From Trichomonas tenax (Eukaryota; Parabasalia; Trichomonadida; Trichomonadidae), in assembly GCA_023091735.1 (NCBI GenBank), contig JALKBU010000104.1, positions 1 through 64,000 of the forward strand: a stretch of DNA of 64,000 bases. The letters are read 5' to 3'. The position numbers and the translations under genes were made by a program. The notes below the pieces were generated by a model, which was not told where the DNA came from, made no database searches, and saw nothing but the letters and a program-made list of their open reading frames with translations. This document shows positions 21,616-30,839 of this stretch, in pieces (position 1 is the first letter of the stretch; the number at the start of each line of letters is the position of its first letter).

Positions 21616-23814
21616 TTATTTTTCCATATTAGCGCGTTCGCCTCTCTTTGCTGATTTTTGGAATATTTCTAGGAACTTTTCAGGCGAGAAGTTTACAACG
21701 GGCTTGTAAGCATTGATTACAGAGTCACAAATATCAAGAATATCTGGCATCATTGTGCGCTTCTTTCCAGATAGAACAAAATGCTTGTAAGCTTGATATG
21801 CGAGTTGATTTCTTGTAGGGAACTGCCTGCATGCCTTCACTGCCTTCGCATAAATCTTTGTCCATGGAACATGAATGCTGTCATCTGAAGGAACGAATTG
21901 TTCAACACTTAATGGTGGACGCATTGTCTTTGGATGGATCTTGAATGGTGTGAATTTATATGATGACCACTCTCTGATGTCTTCAATTGGCTGACTTGGC
22001 GGTGGTGATGTTGGATATGAAATCATGTGAGCTGCTTTATTTCTGTCAATAATCTGAATGACATACTTGATCTCATCCTGAGTATAGTTCTTAAAATCAG
22101 ACTTAAATTCAGGAACACCGTCAATTGGGATCTCCATTGATGGATTGATAAGATGGACAGTTTTGAACAAAATCGAATTTTTGAAGTTTGCGAATTCTTC
22201 GGGCTTCTTACGTGCCTGAGAATGGAGATAATTTTTGAGTTTGGCAATCCTAATAGAATAATTGACTGCTTCTGGAAGTGGTGGGAGATCCGTCAATTGG
22301 TAGAGGTCCTTCAGAAAAACAATGTGTTTTGAATGGAAAATGAATGGTGAGTTTGCAGGATCTATTGCTGGGAATGCCATTGAGTTCAGTGTGAACCAGA
22401 TGCCGACTTGAATTGGAGCAGAAAACTGAACAAAATTATTGGCACCAGTCAATGAAAGTGATGAGCGTCTATGCGCGAGACGCCATTTAATCTGTGGGAT
22501 CATAAGGTCAGCATTTTTGTCTCCCTTCTTCTTGAGAGATAAATATAGTGTGAAGAACCAAAAATCTGGATTGCCGAGCTTCTTTCCACCAGATATAAAT
22601 TGCATCAAAGTAGAATTTGCCATTTTGACATGTGTTGGATCTGCTCCAAGTGGTATTGGACCGAAAACTTTGTCTCCACGAAAAGATTTTCTTCGAGAAT
22701 TTACATTTGAAATATATTCAAGGTATGTTGTTACGTTGCAGATTCTGTTGCACATAATTTCAACAGCACACTCATTTCGAAGTGCATTTAATGGGAAATC
22801 AATCATTTGGTTAGTTCTCTCCTTAGAGAAGTTGGAAAGAAGATTCTTTGAATGACGAAGAACGAATACAGGTGTGTCGCCGTTATCATCAGACAAGTCA
22901 TTGACCTCATTTAAGTCCATTTCTTCTACATCAACAGCACGCTGTGCTCGCAAAGATTTGATTTGAGAAATTCCAAAAACTCCTTGTATGGAACCAGACG
23001 CGATTGAAATGAGAAGATCAAACTTCGCATGATCATCGTTATGAGATGAATAATATTGGCGAGCAATATCATTGGCAACTTCGATAGACTCAGCTTGATT
23101 TTTCGCAGCAAGTGATTTCTCAAGTTGTTTTGCTGTGATTTGTTTATAATCTTCAATAAGAATCTTACTTCGTAACTTGATTATCTTGCTTTTAATAGCT
23201 TCGTCTCCAGGCTTACCAACCATAAGATTGGTTAATACTGATTTAATTTTTTCATAGTTAGTATTGAACTCTGCAAGAGTAGTGACCTCATCAAGATTTT
23301 CAAAGAATACATAATCAGCGGCGGTCAAACAAAACTCTTCTGTGAAATCATTTTTATTTTTAGAAGTAAAGACTTGGCTAACTCTTCCACGAGTAAATGG
23401 ACATGTAACTGATATATTTGGTGTAGAGTTGACAATAATTGCAGTAACATAAAAATTATGGTTATATTTTTGGGTTATTATATTGTCACATTCCTTAACA
23501 TCATACGAGTCAATTTCTCCATCAGTAATTAAAAATAAATGATGAAGTTTTCCAAGAATTTGTTCATATGAAAGTATAGTTTGTGGTGAGGTTCCTCCAG
23601 TTCCCTTTTGGTTTGAAATGGTATTCGAGAACTTTTTAATGTCGACAACATTTGCGTTAGAATTCCAATCTATAATTATATCACTATCTCTCCAATATCT
23701 TCTGATAATAATATCAACGATTCTCCAATAGTTAATGCAGCTACCTGTTGAACCAGATGTATCTACCGCGAAAACTCTTGGAATATTCTCGTCGAAGATT
23801 TTAACCTTGTCCAT
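21616..23814 (-). CDS. von Willebrand factor A domain protein (unknown family)
   Basis: This is a 732-residue protein from ATG 23814 (MDKVKIFDENIPRVFAVDTSGSTGS). Residues 13-22 give the MIDAS metal-binding motif D-x-S-x-S/T (VDTSGST). Further vWA signatures follow: a TGGTSPQT loop at about 73-80 and HLFLITDGEID at about 96-106 (the D-G segment). The vWA fold occupies about residues 10-185. The rest (about 190-732) has no domain I recognise; it is mostly helical, then basic and proline-containing. There is no signal peptide or transmembrane segment, so an intracellular metal-dependent binding role is likely. An Inr (TCATTT) sits just before this ATG. The frame is intact. Confidence 0.85.
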   Translation of the reverse strand: MDKVKIFDENIPRVFAVDTSGSTGSCINYWRIVDIIIRRYWRDSDIIIDWNSNANVVDIKKFSNTISNQKGTGGTSPQTILSYEQILGKLHHLFLITDGEIDSYDVKECDNIITQKYNHNFYVTAIIVNSTPNISVTCPFTRGRVSQVFTSKNKNDFTEEFCLTAADYVFFENLDEVTTLAEFNTNYEKIKSVLTNLMVGKPGDEAIKSKIIKLRSKILIEDYKQITAKQLEKSLAAKNQAESIEVANDIARQYYSSHNDDHAKFDLLISIASGSIQGVFGISQIKSLRAQRAVDVEEMDLNEVNDLSDDNGDTPVFVLRHSKNLLSNFSKERTNQMIDFPLNALRNECAVEIMCNRICNVTTYLEYISNVNSRRKSFRGDKVFGPIPLGADPTHVKMANSTLMQFISGGKKLGNPDFWFFTLYLSLKKKGDKNADLMIPQIKWRLAHRRSSLSLTGANNFVQFSAPIQVGIWFTLNSMAFPAIDPANSPFIFHSKHIVFLKDLYQLTDLPPLPEAVNYSIRIAKLKNYLHSQARKKPEEFANFKNSILFKTVHLINPSMEIPIDGVPEFKSDFKNYTQDEIKYVIQIIDRNKAAHMISYPTSPPPSQPIEDIREWSSYKFTPFKIHPKTMRPPLSVEQFVPSDDSIHVPWTKIYAKAVKACRQFPTRNQLAYQAYKHFVLSGKKRTMMPDILDICDSVINAYKPVVNFSPEKFLEIFQKSAKRGERANMEK

Positions 23815-23817
23815 AAA

Positions 23818-23823
23818 AAATGA
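23818..23823 (-). promoter_or_regulatory. Inr-like element (TCATTT) of the vWA gene
   Basis: TCATTT on the minus strand lies 4-9 bases before the ATG at 23814. This close spacing is common for trichomonad initiators and supports that ATG over any upstream codon. Confidence 0.5.
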
Positions 23824-23918
23824 TATGAAAAAACTGACAACCAAAATTTTTCGAAAAATGGCGGAATTGCGATTAAAATTTTTATTGAAGAATTTGTATA
23901 ACTACATTGTAAAACTGT

Positions 23919-23948
23919 TGGGTATAATAAAGAGTCACGAAAAAGTAA
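23919..23948 (+). repeat. solo copy of the TIR-element terminus
   Basis: The sequence from 23921 begins GGTATAATAAAGAGTCACGA and continues AAAAGT, matching the left end of the element at 20896 over its first 26 bases. No matching inverted right end was found downstream to 25244. It is therefore a truncated copy, or the start of an element disrupted by the inverted repeat that follows. It lies about 105 bases upstream of the vWA ATG. Confidence 0.7.
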
Positions 23949-24216
23949 CTATAAATTGTCGTGACTTTTTAATACTTAAAAAATAAATTACGACAATTAT
24001 TTTTAATCCAAATTTTTTTTTTTATGAAAAATTGATTTTGGCATAATAAAACTTTACCAACAATTATTTCAGTCACTGACATTCAAGCTAAGAAATGGAG
24101 AAATTTTAAATTTAAAATTGGTAAAATGCGACAAATATTTTACCCTTTTTTGTAAAATATGCCAAGGCGATGTGGATAATCGTTTTTCCCAGAATATATA
24201 TTTTGTGCGGCAGTAT

Positions 24217-24854
24217 TTTTCCTTCTGCGGTGTAGTCCCGCGACCTTCATAACTTTTTATCTGATCAATATTTTTTCGATTTGAAAGTACTTTCATGTAC
24301 ATATTGATAGTTGTCTATCCAATGGTGTAAGTGGCACAGTCTATATATCTATCAAATCATTGATTGCATTACAAATCGTCCAAAAATATACGATTTCCAG
24401 CATAAATGTATGCACTAATATGCAGCATATGATATTTTTATGTGTATTATTGATTCAAATGCCTCTTATACGCTTAAAATTAAAAATGCAACTAATTCAT
24501 TAATTGATTTGAGGGCGATTATACACATGAAAATTATTGAATTTGATGGGATTTGGATTTGCAGCTGTAATAATGTAAAATTTTAGAATCTTAGATTTGG
24601 CAATGAAAAAAAAATTATGCGCTGAGACACCATCTTTCCTCAGCGCTGCATATTAGTGCATACATTTATGCTGGAAATCGTATATTTTTGGACGATTTGT
24701 AATGCAATCAATGATTTGATAGATATATAGACTGTGCCACTTACACCATTGGATAGACAACTATCAATATGTACATGAAAGTACTTTCAAATCGAAAAAA
24801 TATTGATCAGATAAAAAGTTATGAAGGTCGCGGGACTACACCGCAGAAGGAAAA
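24217..24854. repeat. perfect 210-bp inverted repeat with 218-bp spacer
   Basis: The arm at 24217-24426 and the arm at 24645-24854 are exact reverse complements by eye over all 210 bases. The AT-rich spacer (24427-24644) contains a second small hairpin (GCGCTGAG at 24619-24626 with CTCAGCGC at 24639-24646). A related sequence flanks both sides: TTTTTCCC...TTTTGTGC at 24183-24208 and 24855-24871, which could be remnants of a target duplication. No convincing coding frame lies inside. It could be a foldback transposable element, or a transcription unit giving double-stranded RNA. Confidence 0.88.
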
Positions 24855-25244
24855 TTTTTCCCATTTTGTGCAATATCTAAATCGATAAAGATAAGTGTAA
24901 TTTTGCATATGATATCTTCATACACATTATAATCTTTTCTTCGTTAAGGTTTTGCTCCATATTCATTAGCTTACCACAATTCAAGATGATCTCCCGAATA
25001 CTACAAAAAATTCGAGATTATGATAAACACCTGTGTATTAAACCGGAGTTTGCTTCTAAAACAAAAATAAAATTTATATATCGCGACGATAGATCCTTAT
25101 TTGGCCTGCGGTTTACTAATTTTTGAAAAGTGCACTTTTCTCGAGATTGCGCAGGCTAAATTTTATGGTGGCTTTTTCCATAATTAATATATCGCTATAT
25201 ATTCATGATATACTTGTGATGTTCAAATAGCTTTGCAAAGTCCG
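24855..25244. other. intergenic, nothing recognised
   Basis: This AT-rich spacer lies between the inverted repeat and the first LRR relic. No open frame or repeat partner was found. Confidence 0.4.
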
Positions 25245-25702
25245 TTATGAAGAATAAGGGGGTCCAACTTTTATCAATACAAAATTATTTGCAAACCAAA
25301 ATGGCGCTGTTTGAATTACAACATTCAAATACGGAAAATATGTTTCTTTCAATCGATTGCATCCATTAACTATCACAGGTGGTAAAACAAAAATCTTTGT
25401 TGCCGACAAATCAATTACTTCAACTAGTGATTGCTCTGCTAAACCAATATTAATGCTTTTAAAAGTTTCAGATAAAACCAATTTTTTCATGGAACATCCA
25501 AAAAATGCATATATATGTTCGTGGTTACAACAGGATGTATTATTCCATTAATAACACAAGTAGATGGAACATATATATCTTTTGTAATACTTAGATCAAT
25601 AGATGAAAGATATGGTCTCACACAATTTCCTATAATAAATCCTTCTTTGGTAAGCAGTCCAGTATATTGTATATCATTATCAGTAATATTATATTCTGTC
25701 AC
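25245..25702 (-). pseudogene. LRR/BspA-like gene, copy A (frameshifted, 3'-truncated)
   Basis: Two overlapping frames (25487-25702, then 25245-25490) encode a protein clearly paralogous to the copy at 28671-29372. The N-terminal block (YNITDNDIQYTGLL...DIYVPSTCVINGI) lies in the first frame; SLVEVIDLSATKIFVLPPVI follows in the second. One frameshift lies near 25487-25500. The frame ends in unrelated sequence after FWFANNFVL, so the last third present in the paralogue is missing. The 5' end has no in-frame ATG; the nearest ATG upstream is 10 bases before the first codon, in another phase. Confidence 0.8.
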
Positions 25703-25776
25703 ATTCTTTCATAAACAAAATGAGGAATCAAAATATTAAAATTGAGGTTATTTATTTTCATATAACACAATAAAAT

Positions 25777-25835
25777 CATTGCAATTGTACTAAATGCCAA
25801 TGTACATCTTTTGATGTAGCATGTATCTAAAATCA
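25777..25835 (-). pseudogene. isolated 3' tail of another LRR copy
   Basis: On minus this stretch reads DTCYIKRCTLAF, matching HTCYIKRSTLSF at the C-terminus of the paralogue at 28671-29372. It lies just upstream of copy A on the same strand. It suggests an older head-to-tail array whose units have been partly deleted. Confidence 0.55.
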
Positions 25836-25998
25836 TGAATAAGTTAATTAACATTGCTATATAAGAAATAAGTGTATTCAAATGATAATAAAATATTATT
25901 TATCCATTACCCTGATATGATTAACATTGCAATTCGTGTAGATATCTCTTAAAACGATTATCGATCTGATAGCACCAAAGAAAACTGTGAATTATAGG

Positions 25999-27946
25999 CT
26001 ATGTGTCTAATGATACTAAATATTCATTTAAATTGCCACCAAGATTACATGCATACATATACGCAGTTCTTCCAGTTATGTCTCTTGCTTCAATATCAGC
26101 ACCGAGATCCACCAACATTTTAATAGATGCTCTGCTTCCCTTATATGCTGCCAATATCAATGGTGTTTTTCCACCTTCATATCTTGATTCAATGCTCACT
26201 CCATGTTCGATCAACACTTTGATTACTTCTGGCTGATCATTGCAAATAGCAATTTCCATAGGAAATGGATCGATATTCCCATGGGCATTAGGACTCAATC
26301 CTTCCATGATTAGTTTATTGACAATTTCAACATTTCCAGAACTGCATGCAGCAAGAAAATATGGTATTCCTCCTTCTCTGTGAATACTAAAACATCGATT
26401 AAGAAGCCGATAAACAATTTCATTCATTCCTGCTTTGACTGCTTCATACAATGGATCTATTCTTGAAAGTGGATTAACATATGCACCAAGATCAAGTAAT
26501 TTTAAAGCTAAATCTTGTCGGCAATTTCGAAGAGCTTTGATTAGAGGAGTCACACCAAATCTGTTATTTATATTAATGTTGGCACCCAATTCAATCAATT
26601 TTTCTGCTATATTGTTATGTTCCTTTCGAATTGATTCCAATAAAGGAGTGTTTCCATAATAATCTCTTACCTCAATGCTTGCTCCTAAATCTATTAAAAA
26701 ATTAAAAATTTCGAAATTTCCACTCCGAGCTACAGCAATGAGAGGTATTTGATGATTTGAATTTGGTATTTTAATATTGCGGACTATATCAATAAGTTTA
26801 ACAGCAAGTGTGTTTTGATGCCTTGAAATGGCTTCTAACAGAAGATCATAAAAATAATTTTGAGGCAAAGTTTGTTGATTTTCTTTAATGGTATCAACAA
26901 ACATTAATGCATTTTCTTCGGATTCAAATTTTGATGGTAATATCACATTTGGACATATTTTATAAAATTTAGCTGCTGTCATCACATAATGATTATATAT
27001 GGCGAAATCATAAGGTGTTTTGCCAATGTAACGACAGCCAAAAGACACTAAGTCATCAATGAGAAAAGGAATTCCAAAAGGAACACATTTGAAAACCATT
27101 TTGTTAATATTAGATACAGATGATATAAAATAAAAAAGTGCTCTTAGATTAAAATAAAGATTGTCAAATTTTGGAATTTCCAAACCATAAATTTCATGAA
27201 ATCTCATAACTTAATCAAAGTTATGCATTTTGAGCGCAAATACAATTTCTTCTTTCTTAGGTTTTGTAATTTTCAAACATTCCTCTATGATTTCATTACA
27301 TTCTCCCTGCAGACTCAATTTCAAACAATTCCGATCTAATTGCTTCCCGATGCTTCTCAAGAATCTGAAGCATGATATTGAACCATATTTACAGCAAAAT
27401 TTAATGAGATCGTTATTTGGATCTGTTACTGATAGATTAAAGTCATTTGATTTTCTGATATTCTTGATTAATCCCTTATTGTCATCATAAAAAATGCATT
27501 CATGCATTGGATCATTGAAATATAATGGTTGAATAAAATCTTTTTGATCAATGCGATTATGCTTTAGTTGAGAATTCCTTTGAAAATTTCCATAATTTAA
27601 ATAATATAACCAATTATGATCGAACTTAATATTGTATTTGTTCTCAAATAATTTGTAAAAAATAATGATATCATATACATGTCGAAGAATTTTTGTTTTC
27701 TGATAAAGACCATCCAGGAGCTCCCAATAGTCCATCCAGAGTTTAACACGTGGTGCGCATGCTATCGATATCACATTGTATATTGCTTGAATGTCTCTTT
27801 TCTTTAAACTGTTTGACCAAAAAATCCAAAAGTTCGTTTTGTTCTCCATGCTTCATGTTCATTATCATATCATCTATCTCCACGTACTCATTATATTTGT
27901 CCATGAAGAACTCGAATTTCTCGATAAATTCTTTGTTTTCATTCAT
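25999..27946 (-). pseudogene. DUF3447-type ankyrin repeat protein, one frameshift and one in-frame stop
   Basis: ATG 27946 (MNENKEFIEKFEFFMDKYNEY) starts the N-terminal helical domain. In the A-rich stretch near 27805 the frame shifts by one (LVKQFKEKR then DIQAIYNVISIACAP). The DUF3447 region follows (PLYFNDPMHECIFYDD, LIKFCCKYGSISCFRFLRSI). An in-frame TAA at 27211-27213 interrupts between MHNFD and VMRFHEIYG, after which the same frame continues for about 400 codons with at least eight ankyrin repeats (NTPLLESIRKEHNNIAEKLI, KTPLILAAYKGSRASIKML). The original product would be about 650 residues. The ankyrin part alone could still be translated from an internal Met at 27207. An Inr precedes the N-terminal ATG. 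Confidence 0.88.
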
Positions 27947-27949
27947 TTC

Positions 27950-27955
27950 AAATGA
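27950..27955 (-). promoter_or_regulatory. Inr-like element (TCATTT) of the DUF3447 ankyrin gene
   Basis: TCATTT on the minus strand lies 4-9 bases before ATG 27946, showing that the original start and promoter are still present in this interrupted gene. Confidence 0.45.
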
Positions 27956-28319
27956 ATGGCATAATTATTATCGTCACGATTACCAATTTAAAATTATCAA
28001 TTTTGATAAAAATTTTAGGGTCATATAACATTACCTTCATTGCATGAAAGTAATATATTGTCTGAAAGTTTTTAAAATCATTTGCTTATTTTCATGAAAA
28101 CGAATCTTTTGTATCAATCATTCATTTGCGTATCAAAATGTGTTCTTATTCATTACAATCAGCATTATAAAAATTTTTCCACAATTATTTATGAGCCTGG
28201 ATGAATCGATCTCATTTGATTTCTTTTAAGTGAAAAACGGCATATAACTGAATCAAAAAGATAGTAGCTTTAACAGCTATTATCCTTATTTTGATGCATA
28301 TCAAGTTTTGGAATCTTCG
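27956..28319. other. intergenic, nothing recognised
   Basis: This AT-rich spacer lies upstream of the interrupted ankyrin gene. No gene or repeat was found. Confidence 0.4.
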
Positions 28320-28605
28320 GCTTCTTATTGTAATAATCATCTGTTTAATACAATTGGTAATTCTGAAATCTTTGTGGCAGATAAGTCAACAACCTCTACC
28401 AAAGATCCTTCAAGCATTCTATGAGAAATCGATTAGAAATTTTGGGGTAAAACTATTTATATATATAGAACATCTATAAAATGCATATATGCTCGTGGAT
28501 ACAACAGGGTATGTTATTCCGTTAATAACGTAAGTAGATGGAACATATATATATATCTTGGACAATACTTCGATCAATAGATGAAAAATATGGTCTCACT
28601 TCAAT
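28320..28605 (-). pseudogene. LRR/BspA-like gene, copy B (heavily decayed)
   Basis: The DNA is similar to 29030-29310 of copy C: for example, on plus it shares GCAGATAAGTCAACAACCTC-like, GATACAACAGGGTATgTTAT-like and AGTAGATGGAACATATAT blocks in the same order. Several small insertions and deletions destroy the frame, and the outer ends are missing. No usable open frame remains. Confidence 0.7.
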
Positions 28606-28670
28606 AATGTAAATTTATTTTCAATGTGTTACTTTTATTTTAAATAACTATATTGTCACTTAATGTACAT

Positions 28671-29372
28671 CTACAAGTTAACAATTGCACTATAAATGAC
28701 AATATTAAATGACAATGTACTTCTTTTGATGTAGCATGTATGGAATCGGATTTTATTAAAGCAATAATCTTGGATAACTTGGAATTTTGGGTTATTTGTT
28801 GGTCCTTCATATTTCGATGAAACAATGACACTCGAAAAATTTGCTATTAATAAATCATCGAGTTTTTTCTTTGCGCAGTATTTCAATGTACCTCCAGTTG
28901 AATATTCGAATGCCCTATCATTAATTGTTAAATCTTCAAAGCAATATAAAATGAAATTGCGAGTATACCAAAATGCCGAAAGTTGTATAATAACTTTGTT
29001 ATAAGGAAAATATATTTCTTTCAGCTTGCTGCAGCCATTCAACATTACATTTGGTATTACTGAAACTTTTGTAGCAGATAAGTCAACAACTTCTACCAAG
29101 GATTTTTCAAGCATTCCATGAGAAACATATTTGAAATTTTCAGGAAAAACTATTTTTCTCATTGAACACGCATAAAATGCATAGAAATTTGTGTATATAA
29201 CAGGGTATTTTATTCCGTTAATAACGCAAGTAGATGGAACATATATGTCTTTGGTAATATTTCGATCAATAGATGAAAGCCATGGCTTAACACCATTTCC
29301 TATTGTAAATCCTTCTGATTTAAGCAATCCAGTATATTGTATACCATTATCAGTAATGTTATATTCTGTCAC
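28671..29372 (-). CDS. LRR/BspA-like protein, copy C (longest open copy, start uncertain)
   Basis: This is an open frame of 233 codons. The conserved N-terminal block reads YNITDNGIQYTGLL...IYVPSTCVINGIKYPV, followed by LRR_5-like units (MRKIVFPENFKYVSHGML, SLVEVVDLSATKVSVIPNVM, CSKLKEIYFPYNKVII) and a hydrophobic C-terminus (TLSFNIVIYSAIVNL). The 5' end lacks an in-frame ATG: the codon aligned with the frame start is GTG, an in-frame TAA lies two codons upstream, and an ATG 10 bases upstream is in another phase. The first in-frame Met is at 29162 (MRKIVF). Copy A has the same arrangement. Translation therefore either starts at 29162 or is lost. Confidence 0.55.
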   Translation of the reverse strand: MTEYNITDNGIQYTGLLKSEGFTIGNGVKPWLSSIDRNITKDIYVPSTCVINGIKYPVIYTNFYAFYACSMRKIVFPENFKYVSHGMLEKSLVEVVDLSATKVSVIPNVMLNGCSKLKEIYFPYNKVIIQLSAFWYTRNFILYCFEDLTINDRAFEYSTGGTLKYCAKKKLDDLLIANFSSVIVSSKYEGPTNNPKFQVIQDYCFNKIRFHTCYIKRSTLSFNIVIYSAIVNL

Positions 29373-29679
29373 ACATTATCATAAATAAAAGTCAGGAATC
29401 ATTGTATAAATGTCACTTTTGACGATAAAAACTGTTTGAAGTTAACTTCTCCAAACATTGCTTCACAAATATAATTTATTATGGATTATGGGAATCTTAT
29501 TTCCATGGTAAGTTCATTAGCAAAAATAACTACTTCGTGAATAAAAAGCTTCAAAAATCGACTCAAAAATTTCTTGAACATTATTTTATATCAGATATAT
29601 ATTTACCCATATTTAGTTCATAAAATATATGTCACAATCATGCTGATTTGCATTATAAATTAAGTGGATTTACAAATTG

Positions 29680-29685
29680 TCACTT
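29680..29685 (+). promoter_or_regulatory. Inr-like element (TCACTT) of the ankyrin gene at 29690
   Basis: TCACTT lies 5-10 bases before ATG 29690. It decides the start: the frame is open further upstream but contains no ATG there, and transcription beginning at this A would exclude that part. Confidence 0.55.
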
Positions 29686-29689
29686 TTTA

Positions 29690-30649
29690 ATGTGTTTATC
29701 GCCCGATTGGAAATTTATTGCGAAGAATTTAGATTCATACCTAAACAACAAAAATTTCGTTGAATGCCGGAGTCCCAATGAAATGAAGGAAATTCTCAAA
29801 TATGCTGTTTTAAATTTAAGACAATTTAATTCATTATTCAACAATTTACTGATGAAGCAATCAAAAATTGATTTAATTGAAATGCTTAAATGCACTTCAA
29901 TTAATTTTGATAACAATGTAAAAGATTTGCAATCATTTTTCCAAATTTTAGCAAAAATTACCGATTTTTCATTCTTTTCGAAATTTGCTGCTCAATTTTT
30001 GGATATACTTGTTATGAAAGATCAGTCAATAACTATGCAGCATCAATTATCTCAACTTGAAGATAAAATCGAAATTAGAGATTCCATAATAACAAACCAA
30101 GAGAAATCAATATCTTTGCTGAAAAATGATTATATTAAAGCTCTAAAAGAAACGCAATGCAAAGATGAAAACTTCGAGCAAATTTATAAGACATTTGAAA
30201 AAATTGCAATTGATAAAGATCGTGATGCATGTTTATTTGGAATTACAAATGGATATGATAACGTTAAGCATTTAAATAATAATATTTTAACAGAGGCAGC
30301 AGCTAAAAATAACTTCATTCCTGCTAAATTTTTAGTTAAATTCGGTTCCAATTATTTTTATAAAGGAAAATTTGAAAATGATTCTTTGAGTTGGTTTTGT
30401 ACAATTGGAAATCTCGAAGCTGTTAAATATTTTTCATCATTACCAAATGTAGATATAAATTCCACAAACTGTGATGGTTATACGCCATTAATGATTTCGG
30501 TCACTTTTAACAATATTGAGATATGCAAATATTTATTAGAGAAACCAAATGTTAATATAAATTTTTTTTCAAAGAATGGTAAAACAGTGCTAACATTAAC
30601 ATCAAGAAAAGCAATTATACAACTGTTAAAGGATCATGGAGCAGAATAG
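29690..30649 (+). CDS. helical plus ankyrin repeat protein
   Basis: This is a 319-residue protein from ATG 29690 (MCLSPDWKFIAKNLDSYL). Residues 1-115 are helical and resemble the N-terminal region of the broken gene at 11591. About 120-170 is a coiled coil (QHQLSQLEDKIEIRDSII). From about 190 there are three to four ankyrin-like repeats, the clearest being GYTPLMISVTFNNIEICKYLLE and KTVLTLTSRKAIIQLLKDHG. No signal peptide or membrane segment is present. Ankyrin repeats bind partner proteins; the partner is unknown. The frame is intact, unlike the two other ankyrin genes in the window. Confidence 0.85.
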   Translation: MCLSPDWKFIAKNLDSYLNNKNFVECRSPNEMKEILKYAVLNLRQFNSLFNNLLMKQSKIDLIEMLKCTSINFDNNVKDLQSFFQILAKITDFSFFSKFAAQFLDILVMKDQSITMQHQLSQLEDKIEIRDSIITNQEKSISLLKNDYIKALKETQCKDENFEQIYKTFEKIAIDKDRDACLFGITNGYDNVKHLNNNILTEAAAKNNFIPAKFLVKFGSNYFYKGKFENDSLSWFCTIGNLEAVKYFSSLPNVDINSTNCDGYTPLMISVTFNNIEICKYLLEKPNVNINFFSKNGKTVLTLTSRKAIIQLLKDHGAE

Positions 30650-30839
30650 AAATTAAATCACAGTTTTTTATAAAAAAGTGTTTAATAAACATTTTGCACC
30701 CCTTAAATCCTTAAATATTGAAGATATATGAATAAAAGTCGAATCAGTATTCTCAAAATCTATGGGGTATTTATGATTGCATGAATACATCATAAGGTGT
30801 TGAAAAGGTCGATTTTAAAAAGCAATTTCACAAAATGTT

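Noticed and set aside
24069..24302. Minus open frame overlapping the left arm of the inverted repeat
   Set aside because: No recognisable domain, and the corresponding frame is not extended consistently in the right arm; explained by the repeat.
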